Assembly: GCA_009908925.1 (NCBI GenBank)
Contig: JAAAOH010000259.1
Location: 1 to 8,299, forward strand
Reading direction: 5' to 3'
Source of the DNA: Spirochaetota bacterium
GTDB taxonomy: Bacteria > Spirochaetota > Spirochaetia > DSM-27196 > PWMO01
Length of the DNA stretch: 8,299 bases
The notes below the pieces were generated by a model. That model did no database searches, was not told where the DNA came from, and was given only the letters and a program-made list of their open reading frames with translations. The translations under genes were made by a program, and so were the position numbers. Below are positions 1 to 7,074 of this stretch, piece by piece. Within the stretch, counting starts at the first letter, position 1, and every line of letters begins with the position of its first letter.

Positions 1-2534
1 TACGATACGCAGTCATCATCGCCCTCGGTATCCCCGTTGGCGCCCGAACCGACCCCGATTGCCAGAGTCTCGCGGCGAGTGACCGCAATTCCGAGCGCAG
101 CAGGATCCGTGCCGAAGGTCGTCTTCAGTAGTTTCCCGAGCCCCCGGGCTCGCCCACCTTCGTGAGCAATCGTCAGTTCCAGGCCCCCGGTGCTCTCGAT
201 CACCAGCCTGACACCGGCGGAATCCTCGAGAAGCGCACGAAGCTCAGCTGTCTCGATGTCGGCGTCGTGCATGTCGATGAAGAACTCCGAGCCCCAGTAG
301 TTCGCCATGAGAGACCGCACCTTTTTGCCGGCCTCCTCGAGGAGCATGGCCCCGGTCAACTCGAGCCCCTCAGGCATTGCTGCCGTCAAAGCTTCAGAAA
401 AACTATCAGGATGTATGAATTCAAATACGGAAACCAGCGCGTACTCGCAGTCGGACGCGAGGCCGAGCGAGAGCGGCTGTGCGAACTCCTGGCGAGGTTT
501 CGGATTGAAGCCCTGAGTATAGGCTACGGGGATGCCGGCGCGCCGGTAAGCCCGCTCGAAAACTCCCATCAGGCCGAGGTGCGGGATGTAGACTGCCGGG
601 CCCTTCTTCGAAAAGCGGAACAACATTCTGTGGCGCACCTGCGCGGCCGCGGGGGGTGCGGCCGGCGCGGCCACGCGTGCTTGCGGCGCGGTCGCCGGCT
701 CGTCCTCCGCTTCGTCCGGCCCCGATACCGCCGGCGCGGGCTCCGCCTCTCGTATACGCATGGTACTGTTGCACACTCCGCAGGGATGGTCGCAGTCATC
801 GGCGCACCCGTCGGTTAACTCCCCTTCTCTCGAGCGCTCGAACTCCCTGCGAAGGGCGGCCGTGCCGACTCCCGTCGTGACAACCTGCCATGGGAGTCGT
901 TCGTGGGTCTCGCGCTCCCGGAAAAGTTCGTCATCGACCGACCAGGGCGCGTCCTCGATCACTGCGCGCCAGGCCTCGCGGTCAAGGTGATCCTCCCATG
1001 CGTCGAGGCGGCACCCCCGGGTCCAGGCATCGGCAATGAGCTCACCCACCCGCTCGTCTCCGCGGCTTATGATACCCTCGAGGCGGGACTGAAACGGGGC
1101 CTGATAGCCGAGTTTCATACCCATACTCTTGAGCTCACGCTTGAGCTCCATGATTCGATCCAGGGCTTCGTATTCGCCGAGCTGGCGAGCCCACTGGAAG
1201 GGGGTATGGGGCTTGGGTACGAAGGTGGCCACCGCGACATTGAAGTTCATCTTCACGGCCGATTTCACTTGATGCATGAATCCTGCGATAGCGGCAACCT
1301 CGTCCTCCTCGGGGACGGGAAGACCGATCATGAAGTAGAACTTCGCCAGACGCCAGCCCATGTCGCGTGCAGACTGCAGGATCTCCTTTGTGCGCTCGAG
1401 GGGTACCTGCTTGTTGATGGCGAGCTGACCGGCCTCGCCGGGCGTCTCTACGGCAAAGGTCAGCCCGCTCTTTCTGACCTGGGAAACTTCGGCGAGAAGC
1501 GGAAGCGTGAAAGAGCTCACTCTAAGCGACGGAAGGGAGAAACTCACGTGCTCGGAAGCAAATCGCGTGTTGAGGTAGCGAAACAGCCCGTGCACGTCTG
1601 CGTAGTCACCAGTGCTCAGGGAGGAGAGCGTTATGTGGCGATATCCGTGGGTGTAGACCAGGTTCTCCACTTCCCGTTCGATCGAGGCGTAGTCTTTCAT
1701 GCGGACGGGTCGATAGAAGATCCCGGCGCTGCAGAAACGGCACCCCTGCGGGCAACCGCGCATGATCTCGACAACGCCGTGGTCCTGCACAACCTTGATG
1801 CTCGGTACCGGCGCCTGCAGCAGAAGCGGCGCCGAACCGAACTCGTTCCAGATTGCCCGACGCGTGCGACGGTCGGCGCCGGGCCACCACACGTGCGGGC
1901 TTCCGCGAAGCCGAGCAAGCTGACTCTCGCGGGACGCGCCGCGAGAACGCAGGGCGGCAAGGTCGCCGACCATTCGCTCGATGACGCCCTCGGCCTCTCC
2001 GACGAAAATGCCGTCGAAGAACGTGCCCAATGGAACGGGATTGGATGATGTCGGTCCGCCGGCTATGACCAGCGGGGACCGCGGTCCGCGATCGGTAGCA
2101 CGCGCGGCTACGCCTCCCCGCTCGAGAACGGTGAGGATGTTCGTCGCCGAGAGCTCGTAGCCGATCGAAAAGGCCACCATGTCGCAGTCCGAAAGGGGTA
2201 TTCCCGACTCCAGCGTAAACAGCGGAATGCCCGCGCTTACGATCTCCGCTTCGAAGTCGGGAGCAGGAGCGAACACACGCTCGCAGCGGACTCCGGGAAT
2301 TGCGTTGAGACGAGTGTAGAGAAGCTTTATCGCGGTGTTCGACATCCCGATCTCGTAGAGGTCCGGAAAGCAGATTGCGACGAGATATTCTCCACCGCCT
2401 GCCTCTGCGCTCCGGGCCCCGGCCCCAGCCGCGGCCGGAGCTATGGCACCGTACTCACCTCCCGCATAGCGGCCGGGGCTCTCCACGCGGGCAAGGATTC
2501 TTCTGAGATCGCGTCTCGGGTCGATTCTATTCAT
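1..2534 (-). CDS. Radical SAM protein fused to a C-terminal DUF2344 domain (TIGR03960 + TIGR03936 type), partial: C-terminus beyond left edge
   Basis: An open frame of 844 codons runs from ATG 2534 off the left edge; I read every triplet and found no stop or frameshift. Order of parts: an N-terminal motif PGRYAGGE (residues 20-27); a Rossmann-like, cobalamin-domain-type region (about 48-235, with FPDLYEIGMS at 56-65); a radical SAM core with CPQGCRFC, so C261, C265 and C268 should hold the [4Fe-4S]/SAM cluster; a second cysteine cluster C577, C581, C585, C588; an Ala/Pro/Glu-rich linker (about 593-634); and DUF2344 from about 634, with RFSKKGP, HLGLMGVFERAYRRAG and QGFNPKPR. TIGR03960 and TIGR03936 proteins are often separate neighbouring genes; here they are one chain. 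The reaction is not known to me. The start lies 5 nt past the rodA stop with no good Shine-Dalgarno, so translation is probably coupled to rodA. The ATG is favoured because it gives the family-typical N-terminus. Family call is strong; function is unknown. Confidence 0.92.
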   Translation of the reverse strand, partial: MNRIDPRRDLRRILARVESPGRYAGGEYGAIAPAAAGAGARSAEAGGGEYLVAICFPDLYEIGMSNTAIKLLYTRLNAIPGVRCERVFAPAPDFEAEIVSAGIPLFTLESGIPLSDCDMVAFSIGYELSATNILTVLERGGVAARATDRGPRSPLVIAGGPTSSNPVPLGTFFDGIFVGEAEGVIERMVGDLAALRSRGASRESQLARLRGSPHVWWPGADRRTRRAIWNEFGSAPLLLQAPVPSIKVVQDHGVVEIMRGCPQGCRFCSAGIFYRPVRMKDYASIEREVENLVYTHGYRHITLSSLSTGDYADVHGLFRYLNTRFASEHVSFSLPSLRVSSFTLPLLAEVSQVRKSGLTFAVETPGEAGQLAINKQVPLERTKEILQSARDMGWRLAKFYFMIGLPVPEEDEVAAIAGFMHQVKSAVKMNFNVAVATFVPKPHTPFQWARQLGEYEALDRIMELKRELKSMGMKLGYQAPFQSRLEGIISRGDERVGELIADAWTRGCRLDAWEDHLDREAWRAVIEDAPWSVDDELFRERETHERLPWQVVTTGVGTAALRREFERSREGELTDGCADDCDHPCGVCNSTMRIREAEPAPAVSGPDEAEDEPATAPQARVAAPAAPPAAAQVRHRMLFRFSKKGPAVYIPHLGLMGVFERAYRRAGIPVAYTQGFNPKPRQEFAQPLSLGLASDCEYALVSVFEFIHPDSFSEALTAAMPEGLELTGAMLLEEAGKKVRSLMANYWGSEFFIDMHDADIETAELRALLEDSAGVRLVIESTGGLELTIAHEGGRARGLGKLLKTTFGTDPAALGIAVTRRETLAIGVGSGANGDTEGDDDCVS

Positions 2535-2539
2535 TTATT

Positions 2540-3850
2540 TCAATAGTGATAGCGGTTGTGGTGGATGTTCAGCAGCAACCCGACTCCGGCCATTGCGGTC
2601 CACAGAGACGATCCGCCGTGAGAAAGAAAGAACAACGGAATACCGGTTATGGGCATCACGCCGATTACCATACCTACGTTAACAGCGAAATGGAAGAAGA
2701 CGAGTGCGACGATTCCCGTTGCGACGAGCGAGGAATAGTTATCCCGGGCGGTCTGAACGATATAGAGGCCCCGGAGCAGTATTACGAGAAATAGCCCGAA
2801 CACCAGCAGCCCGCCGAGAAAACCCCATTCCTCGGCCAGAATCGAGAAGATGAAGTCGGTGCTCTGTTGGGGAATGAACTGATAGTGGCTCTGTGTGCCC
2901 TGCAGGAAGCCCTTTCCGGAAAACCCGCCGGAGCCAACAGCCGTGATTGACTGAATGATGTTCCATCCCGCTCCCCGGGGGTCCGCGTATGGGTCCAGGA
3001 AGACAATGAGTCGCATCATCTGGTACTCAGCCAGCACCCTGCGCACGACCACCGAACCCAGCAGACCGACGAGGATCACCGAAAGCGCATATGTTATCCA
3101 GAAGAAGTATCTGCGTTTCGTCGCGATGTATCCGACAGAAGTCACCGCGAGCATCGCAGCGAGCGCGGCGGTTACCATCGTCAGAACCTCGGGACGTGTA
3201 AGAACGGAGACCACCGGCACACTGCCCTCATAGATCTGGCGTTCCCATGCCGGAATCACGCTGAGCACGGCGGTAAGGGCGAAGACGAGAACGACGTAAC
3301 TCACGTGTCGCAACCGGGCGCCGGCAACGAAGGCCATGATCAGAAAGAGTGGCATAAAAACAAGTGCGGTTCCGAGGTCCGGCTGTACGAGTGTAAGCCC
3401 CATCGGAATGAGCATAATGACCGATCCTGCAAGAAACAGCGGGAGTTTTCTGATTCCGGTCCCGACTCGTTCCAAATAGATTGCGAGAACCAGCACCGAC
3501 GCAAGTTTGGCAAACTCAGACGGCTGGATGCCGAGACCGGCAATGCCGAGCCACGAGCGCGCACCGTTCACGACCCTGCCGAAGGCGAGCGTAATCAGCA
3601 ACAGAAGGATTACCAGAATGTAGAAGGGAACCGAGGCCGAGCGAATCGTGGTGTAACTCGTCAGCGCGGCCGCGACGAGCAGCACGAGTCCGGTTCCTGC
3701 CCAGACCAGTTGTCGAATGTATTCACTGGAGTAGACACGGCCGGTGGACGTGACACCACTGGAGTAGATGAAAAGAATACCTATCGCGATGAGCGAGAGC
3801 GTGGCAGCGATGATGTAGACGTCAAAGCTCAATACCGAACGTGAATGCAC
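2540..3850 (-). CDS. rodA: Peptidoglycan glycosyltransferase RodA (SEDS family)
   Basis: 436 residues, a polytopic inner-membrane protein. RodA polymerises lipid II into glycan strands during cell elongation and works as a pair with PBP2, encoded just upstream. SEDS hallmarks are visible: NGARSWLGI (95-103) followed by QPSEFAKL (109-116); QPDLGTALV (156-164); FLDPYADPRGAGWNIIQS (284-301); VGSGGFSGKGFLQGTQS (305-321); STDFIF with D332, matching the catalytically essential Asp of E. coli RodA (D262); and NVGMVIGVMPITGIPLFFLSHGGSS (391-415, abbreviated: key residues G393, P400, G403, P405, G412-S415). It is about 65 residues longer than E. coli RodA (370). The surplus lies at about 203-275 and contains two further hydrophobic stretches (about 222-242 and 248-269). 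Start is GTG 3850, supported by AGGAG at 3857-3861 with a 6-nt spacer; no in-frame ATG lies nearby. It begins 9 nt after the PBP2 stop (TAG) and ends in TGA at 2540-2542. Confidence 0.96.
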   Translation of the reverse strand: MHSRSVLSFDVYIIAATLSLIAIGILFIYSSGVTSTGRVYSSEYIRQLVWAGTGLVLLVAAALTSYTTIRSASVPFYILVILLLLITLAFGRVVNGARSWLGIAGLGIQPSEFAKLASVLVLAIYLERVGTGIRKLPLFLAGSVIMLIPMGLTLVQPDLGTALVFMPLFLIMAFVAGARLRHVSYVVLVFALTAVLSVIPAWERQIYEGSVPVVSVLTRPEVLTMVTAALAAMLAVTSVGYIATKRRYFFWITYALSVILVGLLGSVVVRRVLAEYQMMRLIVFLDPYADPRGAGWNIIQSITAVGSGGFSGKGFLQGTQSHYQFIPQQSTDFIFSILAEEWGFLGGLLVFGLFLVILLRGLYIVQTARDNYSSLVATGIVALVFFHFAVNVGMVIGVMPITGIPLFFLSHGGSSLWTAMAGVGLLLNIHHNRYHY

Positions 3851-3856
3851 CCCTGA

Positions 3857-3861
3857 CTCCT
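3857..3861 (-). promoter_or_regulatory. Shine-Dalgarno for rodA, overlapping the mrdA stop codon
   Basis: On the minus strand the sequence reads TAG GAG TCAGGG GTG. AGGAG shares bases with the mrdA stop codon TAG and sits 6 nt before GTG 3850. This decides the GTG start for rodA and suggests that terminating ribosomes hand over to it. Confidence 0.75.
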
Positions 3862-5722
3862 ACATATACCACAGCGGCCGGGGCGCGCGTTTGAGCCCCG
3901 CCACGGATTCCTGGAAACTGCTCTCGGTGAAAATTCCGTGAAGGATGACGTTTGCCGCTTTGGGCGCCCACCACTCCCACTCGTTCTCCGCATCCACCAT
4001 GACCACGACAACGACTCGCTCTTCGGGATCGGAGGTCTCGTATGGGGCATAAGCTACGAACCAGGAGTGCCAGTTCTCCTCCTTGCCCGCTACCTGACTG
4101 GTGCCGGTCTTTCCGGCCGCCTCGACCGCGGGCGTAGTGATCACGACCTCCGCCGTTCCATCGGTTATGACCCCACGCATAGCCCTCTTGACGTTGTCGA
4201 AGGTAGACTGTCGCGCATCCATCGTATGCAGAACTTCGGGTTCGACCGTACGCAGCACCTCGCCGCTGACCTGGTCGCGGACCTCACTCAACACGTGAGG
4301 CCGGTACACGACACCGTCGTTCACGATCATGGCGACCATGTTGGCAAGCTGCAGTGGAGTGACGGTAAGAAAGCCCTGCCCGATCGACATGTTCGCGGTA
4401 TCGCCGCCGACCCACGGCGCGTTGAATTGGCGTCGCTTCCACTCGGGACTGGGAAGTGTTCCGGAAACCTCTCCCGGCAGGTCAATGCCGGTTTCGGTGC
4501 CGAAACCAAACGCGTTTGCATAGTCGACAATGCGCTCCACGCCGAGGTATTCGACCCCCATGGTCCAGAAGAAGACGTTCGAGGAGTTCGCCAGTCCGCC
4601 GAAAATATTCAGGTGCCCGAAGCCCGTCTCCCGCCAGTCATTGAACACACGGTTACCCAGAACGTAGGTCCCGGTCGCGTTAACCGTTTCGTCGAGGCCG
4701 AACACTTCCTCCTCGATGACGGCGGTGGTCATGAGAATCTTCCAGGTCGACGCCGGGGGTGAGGCACTCTGAATAGCACGGTTGAGGAACGGCGAATTTG
4801 GTGAGAGCGAGACCTGTCTGAAAGCCCGCGAGCCCCCTTCCCCATAGAAGCGATTGGGATCGAAACTCGGATACGAAACCATTGCCAGGACTTCGCCCGT
4901 CGCAGGCTTGAGAACTACCGCTGAGCCGATGCGGTCCCCGAGTGCCTCCGCCGTAAGTCGCTGGATGTCGCGATCTATCGTGAGCACCAGATTGTCGCCG
5001 AGAACCGGCGGAATGTCATCCCGGCCGTTCGCCTCCACGAGCCGCCCCGACGCATCGACGGTGCGGAAACTGCGGCCCGGCTCGCCTCGCAGGAGCTCGT
5101 CATACTGCTGCTCGACTCCGCTCTTGCCGAGAACCGAGTTGGCCGTGTATCCGCGGTTAAAAAGGACCTGGAGTTCCTCGGGCGTGATATCTCCGACGTA
5201 TCCGAGCACGTGTGCGAGGTCCTCGCCTTCTGTGTAGTAGCGCGTCGGCTTGCTCTGCCAGGTGACCCCGGGGTACCGGCGCGCATGCTCGGCGAGATAG
5301 GTTACCTTTCTGAAGGACACACCGCTCTGCACTTCGACCGGTCGGTACACGTTGTAGGTCTCGGAGGGAATCTTTTCCCTGATTCGCGCCACCGGAACAC
5401 CGAGATAGTCGGCGACGCGCGCAAATGTCTCCTCGTGCTGTCCGGCGGGGATCTCGGCGGGATTCACATGCACCGCAAAGGAATCGGTGTTCGTGACAAG
5501 CGGAGTGTCGTAGTTTCGGTCGTAGATCTCCCCGCGCTGCGCGGGTATGACCATCGCACGGCGTTTCACGCGTTCAGCGCGGGCACTGTAGATGTAGTTG
5601 TCGACGATCTGCATGGAAAACAGATAGCCGGCATACCCGATGAAGAGTGCTGTAATGAGAACACCGAGTGCGAGTACCCGGGGCCTGGAAACCGGACCGC
5701 CTCGGGGCGAAAAACCACTCAT
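3860..5722 (-). CDS. mrdA: Penicillin-binding protein 2, peptidoglycan D,D-transpeptidase (elongasome class B PBP)
   Basis: 620 residues, near the usual PBP2 size. It cross-links glycan strands made by RodA in the periplasm, anchored by one N-terminal membrane segment (about 15-35). A dimerisation/pedestal region follows, with RGEIYDRN (63-70) and VLGKSGVEQQYD (197-208). The penicillin-binding transpeptidase domain runs from about 245 to 595. Its three active-site motifs are present: SxxK as S325-T-W-K328 (within PPASTWK), SxN as S380-S381-N382, and KTG as K538-T-G540 followed by T541. WKRRQF...PWVGGDTANMSIGQG (428-450) is the conserved stretch between SxN and KTG. The ATG start overlaps the mreD stop (ATGA), and the stop is TAG at 3860-3862. 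A possible but distant Shine-Dalgarno, GGGAG at 5734-5738, has an 11-nt spacer. One variation is PAST before the Lys where PGST is more common. Pairing with rodA and the mre genes marks it as the elongation enzyme rather than FtsI. Confidence 0.96.
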   Translation of the reverse strand: MSGFSPRGGPVSRPRVLALGVLITALFIGYAGYLFSMQIVDNYIYSARAERVKRRAMVIPAQRGEIYDRNYDTPLVTNTDSFAVHVNPAEIPAGQHEETFARVADYLGVPVARIREKIPSETYNVYRPVEVQSGVSFRKVTYLAEHARRYPGVTWQSKPTRYYTEGEDLAHVLGYVGDITPEELQVLFNRGYTANSVLGKSGVEQQYDELLRGEPGRSFRTVDASGRLVEANGRDDIPPVLGDNLVLTIDRDIQRLTAEALGDRIGSAVVLKPATGEVLAMVSYPSFDPNRFYGEGGSRAFRQVSLSPNSPFLNRAIQSASPPASTWKILMTTAVIEEEVFGLDETVNATGTYVLGNRVFNDWRETGFGHLNIFGGLANSSNVFFWTMGVEYLGVERIVDYANAFGFGTETGIDLPGEVSGTLPSPEWKRRQFNAPWVGGDTANMSIGQGFLTVTPLQLANMVAMIVNDGVVYRPHVLSEVRDQVSGEVLRTVEPEVLHTMDARQSTFDNVKRAMRGVITDGTAEVVITTPAVEAAGKTGTSQVAGKEENWHSWFVAYAPYETSDPEERVVVVVMVDAENEWEWWAPKAANVILHGIFTESSFQESVAGLKRAPRPLWYM

Positions 5723-6231
5723 AGCGTCGTCGACTCCCTGCGGGACTTTCTCAGCGGCTGAACCAACCTTAGCAAGGCGAACAGTATCGGTGCAAGCACC
5801 GCATTGTACCCCACCTCGACGAGGAGGCGCGGGGAAAGGGCCACCGATGAAAGGCCGTCAATTGCGAACACAGTGGCTGTAAGGCCGGCGAGAAGCGCTT
5901 TGAGTACGGTTCCAACGGTGAGAAGCAGCAGGGGCACCAGCACGGCGTCCACGAGCATACGGTTGTGCAGGACGCCGTAGAGGAAGCCCATAAGGGTTCG
6001 AAGCAGCGCGTGGAACCCCGGTGGGGCGAGAGAGAGCAGATCCTCCACGATCCCACCAACGAAGCCGCCGATTTGCCCCTCGAAGCTGCCGTTAGTCACT
6101 GAGTAGTAGGCGATGACGATAAGCGCGATATCGGGCCGCACACCGGCTATCTCGATAGCGACGAGCACATTCGTCTGCAGGACGGCAATGGCGGCGAGAA
6201 TCCCTGAGTAAAGGAGCACGCGAGGGATCAT
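5719..6231 (-). CDS. mreD: Rod shape-determining membrane protein MreD
   Basis: 170 residues, typical for MreD (about 160-170). It is very hydrophobic, with about five to six membrane segments (roughly 4-25, 34-52, 78-94, 96-124 and 140-160). MreD is a small integral membrane member of the elongasome that connects MreC, PBP2 and RodA to cytoplasmic MreB; no enzymatic activity is known. The family signature is visible as RPDIALIVIAYYS (32-44), then GQIGGFVGGIVEDLLSL (52-68), which matches the conserved PD and G-x3-G-x3-(D/E)DL pattern of MreD. The ATG start overlaps the mreC stop by 4 nt (ATGA), and GGAG at 6237-6240 lies 5 nt before it. The end overlaps the PBP2 start in the same way. A basic C-terminal tail (RKSRRES) is probably cytoplasmic. 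Identity rests on these motifs plus its position between mreC and mrdA. Confidence 0.93.
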   Translation of the reverse strand: MIPRVLLYSGILAAIAVLQTNVLVAIEIAGVRPDIALIVIAYYSVTNGSFEGQIGGFVGGIVEDLLSLAPPGFHALLRTLMGFLYGVLHNRMLVDAVLVPLLLLTVGTVLKALLAGLTATVFAIDGLSSVALSPRLLVEVGYNAVLAPILFALLRLVQPLRKSRRESTTL

Positions 6232-7073
6232 TCGCTCTCCGGAGTTATCACGAAGACATACTCGAGCGTCGAAAAATCGACGATCGGGTCGATAGTCAGC
6301 TGCAACGAAGTCTCGTAGGGCTTGGCCTGTACCGAGATCACGGTCCCGATGCGGATACCTGCGGGGTAGATCGAGTTCATCCCGGAGGTCACCACCGTGG
6401 CGCCGTATCGAACGCTGCCGCGAGCCTGGGAGCTCACGTATCGCATAGTCAAGGTACCGTCCCTGCTCGGCGTTCCATGGACCAGCCCTTCGTAACGGGA
6501 TTGCTGTAACCGGGCCGCCACGTAGTTCGCGCTGTCAAAGAGTGGAATCACGATAGACGTATTCCGACCCACTGTCTCGATTCGGCCAATGAGTCCCTGA
6601 GAGCCCCCCTGCACGGCGACAACCGGCATGTTCCGATTCATACCGTCAGTCGAGCCCTTGTCGATGGTGATTGCGGCGAACAGATTGGACGGGTCCTTGC
6701 CCACAATGCGGGCCGGCAGGTTGCGGTAATCGAGAGATTCGGAGAATCCGAGTACCTGCTCGAGGCGTTCCACTTCCCGTCTCAACTCCTCGACATCGGT
6801 GCGCACGCCCTCGTAACGCCTGAGCTCTTCGAGCACAGCGTCATATTGCTGCTGAAGCTCCCCGAGCTCCCGCACCGAGTTTATCGTTGAGCCGAAGAAG
6901 TCTCCGATGTGAAAGACGAGCTCCTGCACCGAGGAGACGACTGTCAGCCCGGCCTCCGCCGGCCTGAATCGCTCCCGCGCAGTGGAGACTGCGAGAAGAA
7001 CGACGGAGATCAGCACCAGCACAGCAAGGAGAACACCGGCTCTGTGATCATCAATGCGTTCCCGAACGCTCAC
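6228..7073 (-). CDS. mreC: Rod shape-determining protein MreC
   Basis: 281 residues, close to B. subtilis MreC (about 290). It is a bitopic protein: a short cytoplasmic N-terminus, one membrane segment (about 14-32), a predicted coiled coil (about 66-108, rich in Leu/Glu/Arg, e.g. EELRREVERLEQVLG at 95-109) and a periplasmic beta-rich MreC domain (about 115-278). Family motifs include ARIVGKDPSNLF (121-132), IDKGSTDGM (137-145), GLIGRI (160-165) and YPAGIRIGTV (236-245). MreC assembles in the periplasm and activates PBP2/RodA. The start is GTG 7073, one nucleotide after the mreB stop (TGA C GTG). No clear Shine-Dalgarno precedes it and no other start lies in frame upstream, so coupling to mreB translation is likely. 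It overlaps mreD by 4 nt. Identity is secure from motifs, architecture and context; the exact start is slightly less so. Confidence 0.94.
   Translation of the reverse strand: MSVRERIDDHRAGVLLAVLVLISVVLLAVSTARERFRPAEAGLTVVSSVQELVFHIGDFFGSTINSVRELGELQQQYDAVLEELRRYEGVRTDVEELRREVERLEQVLGFSESLDYRNLPARIVGKDPSNLFAAITIDKGSTDGMNRNMPVVAVQGGSQGLIGRIETVGRNTSIVIPLFDSANYVAARLQQSRYEGLVHGTPSRDGTLTMRYVSSQARGSVRYGATVVTSGMNSIYPAGIRIGTVISVQAKPYETSLQLTIDPIVDFSTLEYVFVITPESE
6237..6240 (-). promoter_or_regulatory. Shine-Dalgarno for mreD inside the mreC end
   Basis: GGAG on the minus strand, followed by AGCGA and then ATG 6231. It lies within the last codons of mreC (Pro-Glu-Ser-Glu-stop), so mreD has its own ribosome site despite the ATGA overlap. 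Confidence 0.65.
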
Positions 7074-7074
7074 G

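Noticed and set aside
636..745. Very GC-rich stretch with NotI-like palindrome and possible hairpins
   Set aside because: It is explained by Ala/Pro/Arg codons of the interdomain linker. There is no T-run or gene end here, so I do not call a terminator or regulatory RNA.
162..818. Plus-strand open frame of 218 codons
   Set aside because: Also in register opposite the radical SAM/DUF2344 frame; its translation is Arg/Leu-rich with no recognisable domain.
421..1890. Minus-strand frames 421-774, 569-799, 1606-1890 and 1697-1960
   Set aside because: They overlap the radical SAM gene out of frame. The main frame is continuous from 2534 to the left edge, so they are not pieces of a broken gene.
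903..2048. Plus-strand open frame of 381 codons, the longest on that strand
   Set aside because: It uses the same triplets as the radical SAM gene read backwards. The minus strand shows CPQGCRFC and other family motifs, while the plus translation resembles no family I recognise. Long antisense frames are expected in GC-rich DNA.
3305..3844. Plus-strand open frame of 179 codons opposite rodA
   Set aside because: It is very hydrophilic (Arg, Asp, Glu, Gln-rich), as expected for the complement of membrane-helix codons. rodA motifs are clear on the other strand.
3938..5761. Plus-strand frames 3938-4762, 4854-5237 and 5210-5761 opposite mrdA
   Set aside because: The minus strand carries all three PBP active-site motifs in one frame. 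The plus frames have no domain signal or ribosome site that I could support.
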